This document shows positions 36,763 to 49,147 of a stretch of 64,000 nucleotides of DNA, piece by piece (positions within the stretch are counted from its first letter, which is position 1; the number at the start of each line of letters is the position of its first letter). Position numbers and translations under genes: made by a program. The stretch comes from Pohlia nutans. Taxonomy: Eukaryota; Streptophyta; Bryopsida; Bryales; Mniaceae. Under the pieces are notes generated by a model. It saw only the letters and a program-made list of their open reading frames with translations, ran no database searches and was not told where the DNA came from. The stretch lies in contig CM040085.1 in NCBI GenBank assembly GCA_022496805.1, forward strand, positions 18,009,811 to 18,073,810, in the 5' to 3' direction.

Positions 36763-39700
36763 GTGTAAGCAGAGATAGAGTCAAAATAGACAATTCAAAG
36801 TGGATGAGTTGTGTTTGGGGGTTGGAGAGCTTCAATTGGAAGGATGCCTTGAAAAACTTCAAGTTAAAGAATTGTGCAGTGGAGTTTTACATCTCCATCT
36901 ACATGATAAATGCATAGGAGTAAAACAATTCCAAGATCAAGACAAGTGCACTTGAGATAGAAAGCTCCAAGCGGGTGATCTTCGAGATAAAGATAGATAG
37001 CAATCTCAAAAGAATGAGTACTAAGACTTAAACTGATGAGTATTACTATTTTAGGGATGGACTCTATATAGAACTAAAGACAAAACTCCAAAGGTAGTAA
37101 TAAAGTCTTAGACTAAACTGATAGTCATCTTTGCTATAAGATCAAACTCGGGAGATGAGAGACACTCTTTGGTTGGAGCCTCTCATTTGTGGTTGGGTGA
37201 TTGAGCTATTATTATTCTCATATGATGTTTGTTACATTAAAAGCCTATTAAATTACTTGTAAGTCTATATTTTCTATTTACAAGGACTTTTACTATACCT
37301 ACATTTTGTATAAATTTTATCTTGAATGATTTAATAAAAGCTTATTTTCAAAAATATGATTAGAAAAAAATACAAAATGTAAAAAATATAAATATAAATA
37401 TAAAAAATATAAATAAAACATTAATAATTTTGACACATAATTGAAACATGTTATTATAAATTTCAAATGTTGAAATTGTTGGAGCAAGCAATGCAGAAAC
37501 CTATGAACTTCTTTTTTTGAATATTGTGAAAATTGAATCCCATATATGATACGGGATATGATATGATTTAGAAATAAGATTACTCATAATTTTTACATCA
37601 TCAATATAAATAGAATGAATCAAAGCATTCTTTATAGTTACAAATCTATTCTAAAATCAATAAACTTATTCAGATTTTTTTTTTTTAAGCTTTTAAGAGT
37701 TGAACATTTTGTGTTTAAGGCTAAAAATGCACTTTTTCCAAGGTCTAGTGAAAAAATTAAATCTTTGCAAAACTAATTCATTATAGTAATTTAATTTTTA
37801 ATTTTTTAAAGTAACTCAAAAATTTGATATTGTAGGAATATATCCAAAGTTCTAGTTGTCCTCTCTACAAACTTTGTTTGTCTAGAAGGTCATAGTAACT
37901 TTCAAAATAATCATGTTTTTGTTGTTAAAAAATGTTGTACATAATTTCTTCCTTCTACCGGTTTCATTTTTTTCTAAGGGGTGCACTCTTTGTATAGAAC
38001 AATCAACTCTTTTGACTACTTGAATTGCAAGATATTTATTAACTTTTGAAGTGAAGAATAGTTTTTTTGCATCCAGTCCATATACTATTGTATACTACCA
38101 TACATGATTATATATGTCTTGTTACATTTGAATAACGTTTTTAGAAGAGGACATTCATTTACTGTCATTGCTTCAAAATATAGTGCTTGATTAGGCTTTA
38201 ACTAGCAAACACCCTGTTGCAATGCAACAACAAATGAAAGGGCAAGAAAAAATGATGGAAACATTTGGAGAACAAAAGTGAACTACGGAGAACAATTTGG
38301 AAACATGATGAAAAACTTAAATGAAAGGTATAGATGTAAAATTTGGATGAATTTGTGACGGATATCAGGTAGGGTAGTGACATGGAATTGTGACTTTGTG
38401 TATTTAATATAATAGATTTTTATATATGCATAAGCTAGGGTGTGTATAAAAATTGTAGAGAAACCATACAAAACCTCTTAGAAACCATCATAAAAGCTTA
38501 AATGTCTTGACTTTGAAAATCTATAAAAAAAGGTGGGAAAAGATCTCTAAATAAGGTCCTTTAGAGATTACAACCCTTAAAGGTCCAAATGCTGCACCAA
38601 TTTCTCAAAAATGCATTATAAAATGTTTGATGAATCACAAAAATGGAGTTGATATACAAAACAAAGTTGTAAATGTCAATTTGTAGATCACATCTGTACG
38701 GTTGAATTTATTGTATTATTTATTAAAAATTAATTAATTAATTTTTAAAGGCTTTGTTTTGAAATTTAATTAAAAATCCCAACACAATTTTTTTTAATTA
38801 ATTTTTAAAAAAAAAATTTAGAATAATATGCACAATCAGATGGTATAATTTCCATTATTTGATTCTACTTATTTTGAATGTATATAAGATATGTCTATGG
38901 AAAGCTATGGAAGTATAGTTTTGCATTTTGCAATGATTCAAACACTCAAAAAAGTGGACTCTCCTTGTAGTCGTTTCAATCACAACTCACAAAAAATTGA
39001 GGATTTTTTTTCAATTTTAGCAAGTTTATTATTCAAAATACTTGATATAATAATCAATATAATTTGAATTGTACATTGTCAGATTTTATTCTATTTGTTT
39101 ACCATAGAAGGACCAATCAAGCGTAAAATAGATTTCTATGGTTGGAATCTCTAAATAAGATTCTATACTACCAAAAAATTAGACAGATGTGAAAAAAAAA
39201 TTCAAAATTAAACTTCTCTAAGGATTAAGTTCGTCAAATTGTCACCAAGCAAAATGTGTATAAAATGACCTTTTAATTAGAGCCATCAAGCCCAAATTTT
39301 AATTTCCTAATCATTTTCAAGGAAATACATTTTTGATAGTGTAAAAATTTCAACAATTCTATTTTTACATTTGTAGAAATAATGAATGTCAAATATTCTA
39401 TTACCCAACAATGCAATTATACATTCAATAATATCAAACTTGTTACTGTCACACTTTAGTTATATCACCAAAAATCTTAAAACTGATCTCCATAGTTTAA
39501 AAGTTCCTTATCAATATCTCTATCTCACATGATTATATCACATTTTTTTTCTTTCCAAAAGACCCTAGTGTAAGTGTGACAATAAAAAATTGAGCATAAG
39601 ATTGTCTTATACATATGCACGAAATTTTTAGAATTTACTAATTGATCAATTGTTTATTCAATTTAATCACGAGATTAGTTTGTTTTTGAGTGAATTTTAA

Positions 39701-39995
39701 TGCCATACAGTTGAATTGGTTTTTATACACACACCAAAAACTTTTTATGAGAATATATTTTTAGTGCCCAAAGAATGATTGTTATGTCTTATGTCAAGTG
39801 TTATCTAGTTCAATATTATTGTATAACTCTTCTTAAATGTGATATTATTTAATATATCACATTTTTGGATGAAACCAAGGGTGTGATATTATCGTGGTAA
39901 GCTTGTATTTGAGAAGCACTGTATACTCTCACTGCCCAGTCTTCAATTCATTTGGCAAACTTTACGCACAACTCACCTTCTGCTTGGATTGTAGG
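36763..39995. other. AT-rich spacer with one degraded element
   Basis: No gene is supported. About 38571-38890 starts CAACCCTTAAAGGTCC and then matches 51633-51845 in reverse (ataaaatgtttgatga, caaagttgtaaatgtcaat), so it looks like a degraded member of another TTAA-type family. Confidence 0.4.
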
Positions 39996-40804
39996 TTAAC
40001 CCTTCAGTGCCCATAGTGGTTTTGGAAAAACCACACTTTTTTGGGTGATGTTTTCTTAAAACTCTCGCTGTCGAAATTAGGGATACCATTAATAGTATCC
40101 AACCGTATGAATGTAAGCATAGCTTAATGAAACATGTGTCGGTTAAATCTTGGTAAGATCGGACCGTTGGATTGGAAGATTATAGTATGTCTTTGAACCG
40201 TATAATGCACACTCAAAAATGAGATTTTGGGGGGTGTGTGACTTCAAAGTTAAATAGAATTTGGGTTAAATTTTCAAAAATGAAAGTGAAGATGTTCAGC
40301 AATGACATGTGCCAACACCTCTCCATTGCAATCTTTCATGTCAAGAACGGACTCATACATAATTATTGTGAATTTTATAAGTGAGAGTGACTTATCCATG
40401 TACGGTTTAGGACAAAATTTATAAATTCAAATAAGAAAGGAGTTGGTGCATTGATCCAGATCGGACTACATATACTAATGGAACATGAACAAGAGAACAC
40501 AATCCAAAAAAAAAATACAACAAAAAAAACTTCCAAACACAAGAAATACCACATAGTATGTGTGTTGTATTTGTAAGTATTTGCTGCATTTTGACGTATT
40601 TGCAGTATTTTGGTGTTTTGTACATAGGTATTTGGATAGCTAAGAAAGTCAGATTCCAAAGTTTCTTTTTGCATCATCTGCAGAATCAAAAGTTACACAT
40701 CTGAAATTTAGACACCGGACTGAGATGGTTTACAGATTTTCCAGCATTTCATTTTCTAGTGATCTAGTGACCACTTAGTGGTTACCTGGGCACTAAAGGG
40801 TTAA
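39996..40804. mobile_element. TTAA-flanked element with CCCTTCAGTGCCC ends
   Basis: Perfect TTAA lies on both sides. The left end is CCCTTCAGTGCCCATAGTGG and the right end, reversed, starts CCCTTTAGTGCCCAGG. It is 809 bp with no transposase. Its ends differ from the CCCCTAAA group and look even more like piggyBac termini. Confidence 0.7.
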
Positions 40805-41529
40805 ATAACACGCCAAAGGATGCATGTTATGCTTGTGGAGTTTGAGAATCAAATGAACAGGCCAACTTCTTGTCCTACTCAGAAGGTAGTCCATATCACA
40901 AGGACATTATTAGTTCTGTCATTGCATGATGAATATACAATGGTTTCCTTCAACTTGTGATTTCTGCACCAGGATATTCAATTCCTGCCCACTTGCTGCA
41001 ATCACATCAACATGCATTTTGATATTGCGCAAAAACCAAAGAATCCCACATCCAAGTATCATCCCTAGGCCATCTGACTATATTAATATGGCATACTGAC
41101 TGATCATTGGACTGAACAACAAATGATCAGCTGGGACACCAAAGTCAATCTCCCATCTCCATGCAAAGACAAGTACAACCTGGTCACAATTACGAAATTG
41201 AACAATCAATTTAGCTTCAGTGTCAGAGTAGTGATAAGATTACTAACATGGAGGCTCAACAATTGTACACACACAAGAAGTGCATAACAGCAACAGCACC
41301 ATGAAAAAATTACACCACATTCTTCTGCTTCATTCCATAGAACGACAAAGCACACAGTGACATGCGAACCAGATCACATGCTGACGTAGGCAGAGAATAT
41401 GGAAGCTCCTGTTATTGACATGAAGTGTGATTAGTTTCTTTACATAAGTGTCCATCTGCTTGAACCTAGCCTGGCTTAGGTAATAGACTTCATAAACCCC
41501 ACATGAATGTGGTATGTGATGAAGCCCCA
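40805..41529. other. P450 3' flank
   Basis: Downstream of the P450 stop codon; it probably includes the 3' UTR. No other feature is recognised. Confidence 0.35.
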
Positions 41530-44500
41530 TCAATCCAAACTTCGTTTGGCTACTTTGACAGGCAATCCATTAGCCAGCAACAACGTAGACATCTGTCGAT
41601 ATTTCACAACGGAGCCAGGCACCACCTGGAATGTGAAGAACCTGCACAGAATAGCTAAAGCTATCCGGAGCTGCAACATGGCTGAGTCCTTTCCAATGCA
41701 AATCCGAGGTCCAGCCTGTATTGCATGATCCAACAAAACCAGAGATTAGATAATGATTTACATGAACAAGGTTTTCAATAGAATTAGAGTGTTGTAGAAA
41801 CTTTAATGTAAGACAACGTCAAAAAGAGGATTTTCTCCATGACTCATGGGGAGGTCTTCCTATCACCATATGGAGGTCTCTTTATAGGAATCTGACCTCA
41901 CCATGAATCATGGCAGGAGAAGATTCTCTTTACAATTAATGTTGTCTGAAAGTTCCTGAATCAAACAAAATTTACTGAAACCCTATATGTAGCAAAATCA
42001 GCTTTGGAGGTGATAATGGAGGTCTCTAATGCAAAAGATGAAATCCAGAAAGAAAGAATTCCAAGGGTTGCGGTGTTGCTTACTTGAAATGTGACAAATT
42101 TGAAGGGGGATTCTTGCTGTACAACTCCATTCACGAGCCACCTCTCTGGCCTGAACTCAGTTGCATCTGGGCCCCATATGGAAGGCAATCGTCCCATTGC
42201 GTAAGGTGCATACATAACCATATTACCTTTCTTTACTTCTGTTCCATCAGGAAAAATGTCATCAGCCGCGGCACACTTTAGGTCCTGCACACATAAAACG
42301 TTACCTTAATTTCCATAACATATTTTACCAACAACATGTAGCTTCTCTCTTACAAAGAGAGCATTTACTACTTACTCTGCTCTCTCACTGTCCACTCAAT
42401 ATATCACAAAAACTCAAGTAGTTACAAGAGCTTATCATATCAGCCAGAAAACGGGGTCTAATAATTAATAAATTGACACCGTAAAAAGTTGCAAAGAGGC
42501 ATTACCAATGGCACAACAGGGAACAGGCGCAGGGTTTCCAGAATGCATGCATGCAGATACTGGAGGTTGGGAAGGGCATCCATGAGCAGCTCAGAAAAGC
42601 TCTGGATTCTTTGATTGAAGTGGTCATTCTCCAGATTTTGTGGCTCTCCATTCTCTGCACTGTCAGTGTTGTCGAAGGTACGCAGCTCCTCAAAAAGCTT
42701 CTGCGCTACGTGAGGGTGCAACGTCATCATGTACACAAACCAGGACATGGTGAGGGCGTTACTGTCTCTGCCAGCAATGAGGAAATTCAACAACGTGTCA
42801 CGGAGATTCTTGTCTGTGAGCTGCTTCCCTTCCTCGTATACGTTCCTGAACTTGGAGAACAGGTCGCTTTGGCCCTGCTTGGAATTTAGGGTTTATTGGG
42901 TCAGAACTTGCACATGAAGAACAAAACAGAGTTTCCATCAAAAACTAGACTGATTCATAAATTTTTAGACAGCATCGGAAAGAGACGAGTTCACTCCATG
43001 ATTCTCTCCCTATCGTCACAGTATTAATTTACATGGAGGCCCCGTCATACTACATAACCCTTAAAAGACATACCAACTCCCACAGGCTTTTTGGTATTTT
43101 GGGAGAATCTCGCTCAAAACTTCTACTCTGTTGAACTAAATGGGGTTTTTTAAATACCAAACCGAGCATATTTGAAGGATCTATACTTCTTTAGAACAGA
43201 ACCAAAGAAAATTGAAAAAGAGAATCATGCTTAAAATGGAGTTTAAAAGAGATTATCAGGAAAGCCATGTTCTTTAAGGGATAAGCTTGCAGGCCTCCGC
43301 TTGAACACTGAGGCCGCAGAAGATTCTAGAATTTACAAAGCTGTCTAAAAGTTCTTGAAACAGTGTGAAACTCTGTTACAAGATGCAGAATCTTGGTTTC
43401 AATGACACTGAGGTGGAGTGCAGAAAGAAAAAAGACCCACCGAGGTTTGTGAACCAGACTCTGCTTTTCGGGCCTCCATCACACCGTAGATGAAGTCATC
43501 CACCACTTTTGCACTCTTGGCAACGGTGGCCTCTGGCCCAACATTGAGCACACGCTGCAGCTTCCAAAAAGGTCTAAAAAACCTGCTGGATGCAATCTCG
43601 TTCGTAACTGAGAAGGCCTCGGCAAAAGGGGTGTGAGGGAGGTCCGGTTTTAGGGTTCCAACCTCATAACCGAACGTGACTTTGAATATGGTATTCATGG
43701 TAAACCTCATGAACAAGTCCTGAACATTCACAACAATTCACAACTTCAGCAATTTATCAAGGTCCGTGCCCAAATCCTCTCTACATTCCTTCATCATACA
43801 AGGTCACACCAAGCTAGCATTCTATTACTTCTACAGAATATTGAAGCTGACGATGTTCTATCTTAACCCCTCAAAGACCAAGGATTCATGGTTTTAAAAT
43901 GCCAAATTCAATTGACCATATTGTGAAAACTACAATTTAAATGAGACCAAAATTTATATCACCAGAATCAGTGCAGAACATTGGTAAAAAAAAATTGAAC
44001 AAAAAGTACACATATGATCTACTCAAAACTGGTAAAAAAACATGAGGCCGAATTTGGGCTTCTTGGTCATTTAGGGGTTAAGTTTTATAATTTTTTGAAG
44101 CAACTTAGCAGCCCCGGTTTTGATCTTATCACAAACCCTACTCGCTGCTCCATAGGGTTTGTGATTTACGAGGACCTTCAGGTGAGAGGTCTTAAAGCAT
44201 CAGGCATGCAGGAAGAAACCCTACAAGAGTATGCTGAATATCCTCCTTCGGATCCTCATCTTTTGGCAGTAATCAACCCTACTACATGTGAATTTTTTCC
44301 CAATGAGGTCAATGAGTTTCAGGACTGACCTGCATGTCCAAAGGCTGTTGGGTGGTGGCAGCGTTGCTGAGTATACACGCCATTTTCACGGAGTAGTCAC
44401 GAAACACCACAGTGCTAAACTCCCGCAGCTTGGCGGACGAGAATTCATAGCTCGCCAACTTGCGCTGCTTCTTCCAAACCTCGCCATCCGCATTGAAAAT

Positions 44501-45186
44501 TCCGTCGCCAAGAAATATCTCAAACATTTCGTGAAAGGACTCTCCCTGCCAGAGCACCAACAACACTGTAAAGTCATGATCGAACGATCAAACCATTCAG
44601 AGTCTCTCGAAAAATGAAACACTAATTAATTGCCTTCCTATCTATATATCGATCCAAGCTTGCATCAAAACCTACGATTCCAGAACGATTCACCTTGCCT
44701 TTGGGTAGTTGTCGAAGTTGGTTTTGAGGATGTGTTCCACATTGGCCGGGTCAGCCGTGAAGATGTACTTCACATCGACCAATTCGCAGGGGAAGGTAAG
44801 CCCATCGCGGAGGAAATACCGCACGCTCCAGTCGTTCAAGTGGTCGTAATTTCGTAGCACTTCCACCGACGCACCTGATCAATCACTCATCAGAATTCGT
44901 GGCCTCTGAACTATAAATACGAAACATTCTTGATCGAGAATCGATCGTTACAGGCTAGAAATTCGATCAGTAAAACGAACTGAACTCATAATTGATACTA
45001 GGTAATTAGCTGAGCCTGGTTGAGTGATCATGTATACATACCTAGGATGGGCCACTGTACTGGACCTCTCCTCCCCTTGTGCAACACCCACCGATCTGCT
45101 GCTGCCCACAACAGGTAACTCACAATCACCCCTGCGAGCACCGTCAACACTCCTAGATGATTCTCCACTCCCCAGCTGAACTCCAT
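41530..45186 (-). CDS. CYP704: Cytochrome P450, CYP704-like fatty-acid hydroxylase
   Basis: Seven exons: 45186-45042, 44874-44699, 44545-44330, 43719-43441, 42877-42506, 42284-42084, 41715-41530. They join in frame to 524 aa, full length. An N-terminal membrane anchor (about residues 11-30) precedes a basic/proline hinge. Family motifs are I-helix AGRDS (307-311), ExxR as ETLR (386-389), FRPERW (440-445) and the haem loop FQAGPRICIG with Cys469. Blocks such as YPKGESFHEMFEIFLGDGIF and DLFMRFTMNTIFKVTFG place it in the CYP86 clan, nearest CYP704 to my knowledge. Known CYP704B enzymes omega-hydroxylate long-chain fatty acids for sporopollenin or cutin in the ER. Exon 2 ends AAG|GCAAGG, a GC donor; the nearby GT would break frame. 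The exon 5 acceptor could be 3 bases later (42874). A TTAA element sits in intron 3, and a Harbinger MITE lies about 350 bp upstream of the start. Confidence 0.92.
43863..44081. mobile_element. TTAA element, family D, in P450 intron 3
   Basis: The left end is TTAA-CCCCTCAAAGACC and the right end GGTCATTTAGGGG-TTAA. This 219-bp element lies wholly within intron 3 and matches 14731-14992 and the fragment at 8569-8751. Confidence 0.75.
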
Positions 45187-45262
45187 CTTGGCTCAAATTC
45201 TCGCCACCTTCAGAAACGTACTTTGTCGGTAACAAGAGTTTCACGAATCTAGCTGCGCGCGC

Positions 45263-45334
45263 GCTTGCTCCAAACCTATTCAATTCGCTTGCTCCAAACC
45301 TATTCAATTCGCTTGCTCCAAACCTATTCAATTC
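45263..45334. repeat. Three perfect 24-bp repeats upstream of the P450
   Basis: Three identical units of gcttgctccaaacctattc plus aattc lie 77-148 bp above the P450 start codon, in the likely leader or core promoter. They might be regulatory or slippage-derived. Confidence 0.95.
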
Positions 45335-45535
45335 AAGACGCACGTGATAGCTAGCTCCTTGCAGCATTTGATGTAATTACTGGTCTCGATCGTCTTCGAG
45401 AAAGATATGAGTATTGGCAGCTAGCTAGCCCAGCGGCTGCTGTAAGGATCGAAGCGTTCGAAAAGAAGAAGTTGTCGATAATATCTTCAGATTCTAGCTA
45501 CAGTTGCATGGTCCGAGAGTGTGTTTCCAGTGTAA

Positions 45536-45953
45536 GAGCATCCTCACCGTTTCTCCAGATCAAAGGCTCGGGGAAGGAGCTTTGGAGGGCCCGGATCTTA
45601 ACTTGTGACTCGCCAAATTTTGGGAGCCTCACTGCTGCCACGCGGTTTCAGGGGAAAATACAGCTGCGAACAAGCCACGCCCGCGTTGACCGACCATTTT
45701 TGGGTGCGACAGCTGCAGCCTGGTCGAGCCACATTCTCCCTAAACCGAAAATAGACGAAATCTGCCTCACAATTCCCGCACTTTGGGCTCCAACAAAACT
45801 ACACGAATACAACAGGATAGCGAGAGGAGGACGTTTTTTCCAGAGCCCGCGACGTCAAGGGCTCCTGTGCGAGTTCCGGTGGGGCGACGAAAACAGTGCG
45901 GGCTCCATACAAGCAATCGCGGTTTGGGGTCTGGAGAAACGGTGAGGATGCTC
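45536..45953. mobile_element. 418-bp PIF/Harbinger MITE
   Basis: Terminal repeats are GAGCATCCTCACCGTTTCTCC at the left, shown to 20 bases as GAGCATCCTCACCGTTTCTC, and its mirror at 45953, with TAA on both sides (45533-45535 and 45954-45956). The left part (to about 45655) matches the right end of the large neighbouring element reversed (57661-57781). The right part, reversed, matches that element's left end (45957-46165). It is therefore an internal-deletion derivative of the same family in opposite orientation. Confidence 0.9.
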
Positions 45954-46197
45954 TAAGAGCATCCTCACCGTTCCTCCATCTGGAGGGCCGCGATTGCTTG
46001 TGGCGGGCCCGCACTGATTTTGTCGCCCCACCGGGACTCGCACGGGAGCCCTGGACGTCGCGGCCTCTCCAAAATTCACCCTCGTCTCGCCATTCTGTTG
46101 TGTGCAAAGGAGTTTTGAGCGAGCCCAAAGTGCGGGAATTGTGAGGCAGATTTCCGCCTATTTTCGTTTTTTGGATCAGATCTGTGTTTTTAGGGTC

Positions 46198-46376
46198 ATG
46201 GCAGGGCGTGGGCGTGGGTCGGCGGTGCTGCGTGGACGCGGGCGTGGTGGTGTTGTCGTCGGTTTAGGGTCACAGAGTGGAGGAGCCGGTCGCGCCTTGT
46301 TCTGGGCGGAGGACCACATTGTCGCTGCAGATCACGAGTCCGTCGGTGACGATCGAGCTGAGGTTCGCGAAGCAGG
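46198..46376 (+). CDS. Possible first exon of the Harbinger SANT/MYB gene
   Basis: An open frame starts MAGRGRGSAVLRGRGRG and reaches a plausible donor (GAAGCAG|GTGAGG) at 46376. An acceptor at 49075-49076 (CAGTTAG|GG) would continue in the same phase into an Arg-Gly-rich stretch (ARARGRGRGHGRGRG) ahead of the SANT/MYB part. The splice is inference; the frame alone is only GC-rich and could be chance. Confidence 0.3.
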
Positions 46377-46536
46377 TGAGGTGCGGGGGCGGCCAGCGCC
46401 GCGATTGACTGCAGCAGGGCGAGGAGTCGGCGGGCGTGGCCGGGGCGCTGCGACTGCAGCAGGGCGACTGCCTTCCTCGTCGGTGAGAGCGAGCTTGCCG
46501 TGAGTGTATTTGAGAGTGAAACATTTGAGTGTGTTC

Positions 46537-47821
46537 AGGGTTTGGGTTACTGCAATTTGTCAATGATGTTTTCTGGGATGTTTGAGCACCGTGCTGGATT
46601 CATTCGTGGATTAGTAATGGCAAGGATTTGGTCGACTTGAAAGTTTCAAGACATGTTGCAATTAGGTCATGGAATTTGATCTTGGGCTTTGAGGTTTATG
46701 TGCTTCTTGCCGAAACGTTCTTGTTCCATTCGAATTCAAAGAGTTAAGGAATTGTGTGTTTCGTAATTGTTCAGGGCGAGTTTTGACCGAGAGTATAGAG
46801 TTTTAACACTAGAGAGAGTGTAGATTTTTTCACACTGATACCGAGAGTGTTCTTTGTAATCATAGGGAACTTACTAGCAACCTGTAGAAATACCTCATTT
46901 CAACAGATGAGGAGCCTGACTCACCCCTGTAGAAGAGATGGGCATTGTTCAAATGCCAGGCCGGCCACATCTTTGTTGTATCATTATCATGTTCAATCGA
47001 ACATCTGCTACTGACAGGAAGTGCATTCTTTGCACACACATACATACTCTTGCATTTAGTGTTTTACATAATTAGTGGTTGCATCTTCTTCATTGATTTG
47101 TGGAGGATCTGAGCGGTTGCACTCAGGATGTGTGCATCGAAATGTTTGGTCTGCATTGCTGAGTTTTTTCGTTGTTTGGAAGACCCGGCTTGCATATAAG
47201 AATGTCAAGATATTGCACATGGGAAGGAGATGCACTTTACATGATTCTAGTGACGAAATTGCCGGTAAATATGCAGACCATCATGTGGTCAGACTCTCAG
47301 AGCATGGCCCCTGGTTCTAGATTTTTATGGCGATAAGCTGCCCTCATTGATCCAGAATGAATGAAATGGTAACTACGGTCTGCTCTGAGATTGCAGGTTT
47401 AGGGTACTCGTACGAGATGAGATATTTGCAATTTATAATCGGGCTTTTCATTTTATATGCCCTTGAGGTGTTGCAATTGGTTAATCATATTTTTTACATC
47501 AGCTGCATTTGTCTCTAGCTATCCCCGGCCTTCAAATAATCAACAACGTCCTGGGAATAAACCCCTTTTGTGTTCAGGGTTTCGGTCGGTTTTGCAATTT
47601 GTTAATGATGTTTTCTGGGATGTTTGAGCACCGTGCTGGATTCATTCGTGGATTAGTAATGGCAAGGATTTGGTTGACTTGAAAGTTTCAAGACATGTTG
47701 CAATTAGGTCATGGAATTTGATCTTGGGCTTTGAGGTTTATGTGCTTCTTGCCGAAACGTTCTTGTTCCATTCGAATTCAAAGAATTAAGGAATTGTGTG
47801 TTTAGTAATTGTTCAGGGCGA
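46537..47821. repeat. ~250-bp direct repeat inside the Harbinger element
   Basis: Copies at 46537-46790 and 47577-47821 are nearly identical (ttcagggttt... to gttcagggcgag) with about 790 bp between them. Just after, at 47828-47955, a second short duplication repeats attgacgccaattagtgc and ctctttctgtgcctctttct. The region 46791-47576 has no recognised gene. Confidence 0.85.
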
Positions 47822-47955
47822 GAATTGCATTGACGCCAATTAGTGCACTCTTTCTGTGCCTCTTTCTGGGCAGGTGTGAGGGATGATCATTGACGCCAAT
47901 TAGTGCCTTCACTCTTTCTGTGCCTCTTTCTGGGCATGTGTGAGTGAGGGATGAT

Positions 47956-49147
47956 CATCTTTGTGTGTTAATTTCCCTAGTAAAATGATCACGAATTGTT
48001 GACAATTACGGAAGACGGATCAATTAAATACTGGTGCAGCGGACAATTTCAATACTGTGTGTACATATTTCTACCTCTGTGTACTTACGTTGGCTCGATC
48101 TTCTTCTTCGTTTCTTATACCTTGAAGGTTCAGTAAACTAGGTGATCGATGATCAGTAAGCTATGTACATGAATTTACAATCCAATCGGATCGGAGTTCT
48201 AAATGTTACCTAGCTCAACAATGCTCCCTTAATAACTTGCTTGCTGGTCAGGTTCTTAGCTTCATGATAAATAAATTAGTAGCTTGCACTCCAATTACTA
48301 CAGGAAGATTGGTTTGCAATGGTCTTGTTGTTGAAACAGTCAAGAATGCGTCGACGAGTTGCCTCCAGGAATATTGAGTACTAGGATCCGGGATTAGATA
48401 ATTAATCGTCAATACGACATATTCGATTCCTTCTTGTATCACGTTCGATCAAGTGCACATCTGAGTAAACTTAACTTTCATACAGAAACATTAATTTTGG
48501 CATGCCCATTAGTTACAATGACGGAATTTCACGAGATTGGCGGGCATAATAAAGGCTGAGTTTTGAGCAGTCTAGAGTCACTGTCTAGAGCGCAACTGAA
48601 TTCAGACCGAGCTCAAAACCCCTCTTTGTTTTCAGTTGGCCACCTCGAAACGCATTTTGGTGCTTGAGAGTCCTTGGCTGGTTTTCAAACCTCTATGCAC
48701 ATGAAACTGCTAGTTATCAGGGTTTCCAGTACTAGAAAATGTACGTCCTAATTTCAGCGCTCTGAATTCCGCGAATGTCATAAACGGGAGCAGATTCATT
48801 GGTATAGAAAGCTTCAGAACTAGATACTAAAGTTGATCTAGAGCTAGATACTAAACCATCGCCGGCACCAAACTTGTGTGACTCCACTGATTTCGTGTGA
48901 GGTTCTTCATTGATGGTATCTCCGTTGCCCTTGAAAGTTAGTTTAGGGCAACTTTGTAGAACAAGTTTCTGACAGGAGTCGGCGATGCGGCATTCAACCG
49001 GGAGCAGTGGCGGCGACATTCAACTGGGAGGAATCGGCAGAACCTCTGCCTCAGGTACGTGAATCTAACCAGTTAGGGTTTAGTGCTCGTGCTCGCGGTC
49101 GTGGTCGTGGTCACGGTCGTGGTCGTGGTTCGGTCCCTGTCCGCGCC
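47956..49147. other. Harbinger interior, no clear gene
   Basis: No supported coding sequence apart from a possible Arg-Gly-rich upstream extension of the SANT/MYB gene from 49077. Confidence 0.35.

Noticed and set aside
44948..45367. 139-codon frame overlapping P450 exon 1
   Set aside because: It is an alternative frame over the P450 start and the 24-bp repeats; the P450 frame explains the region.
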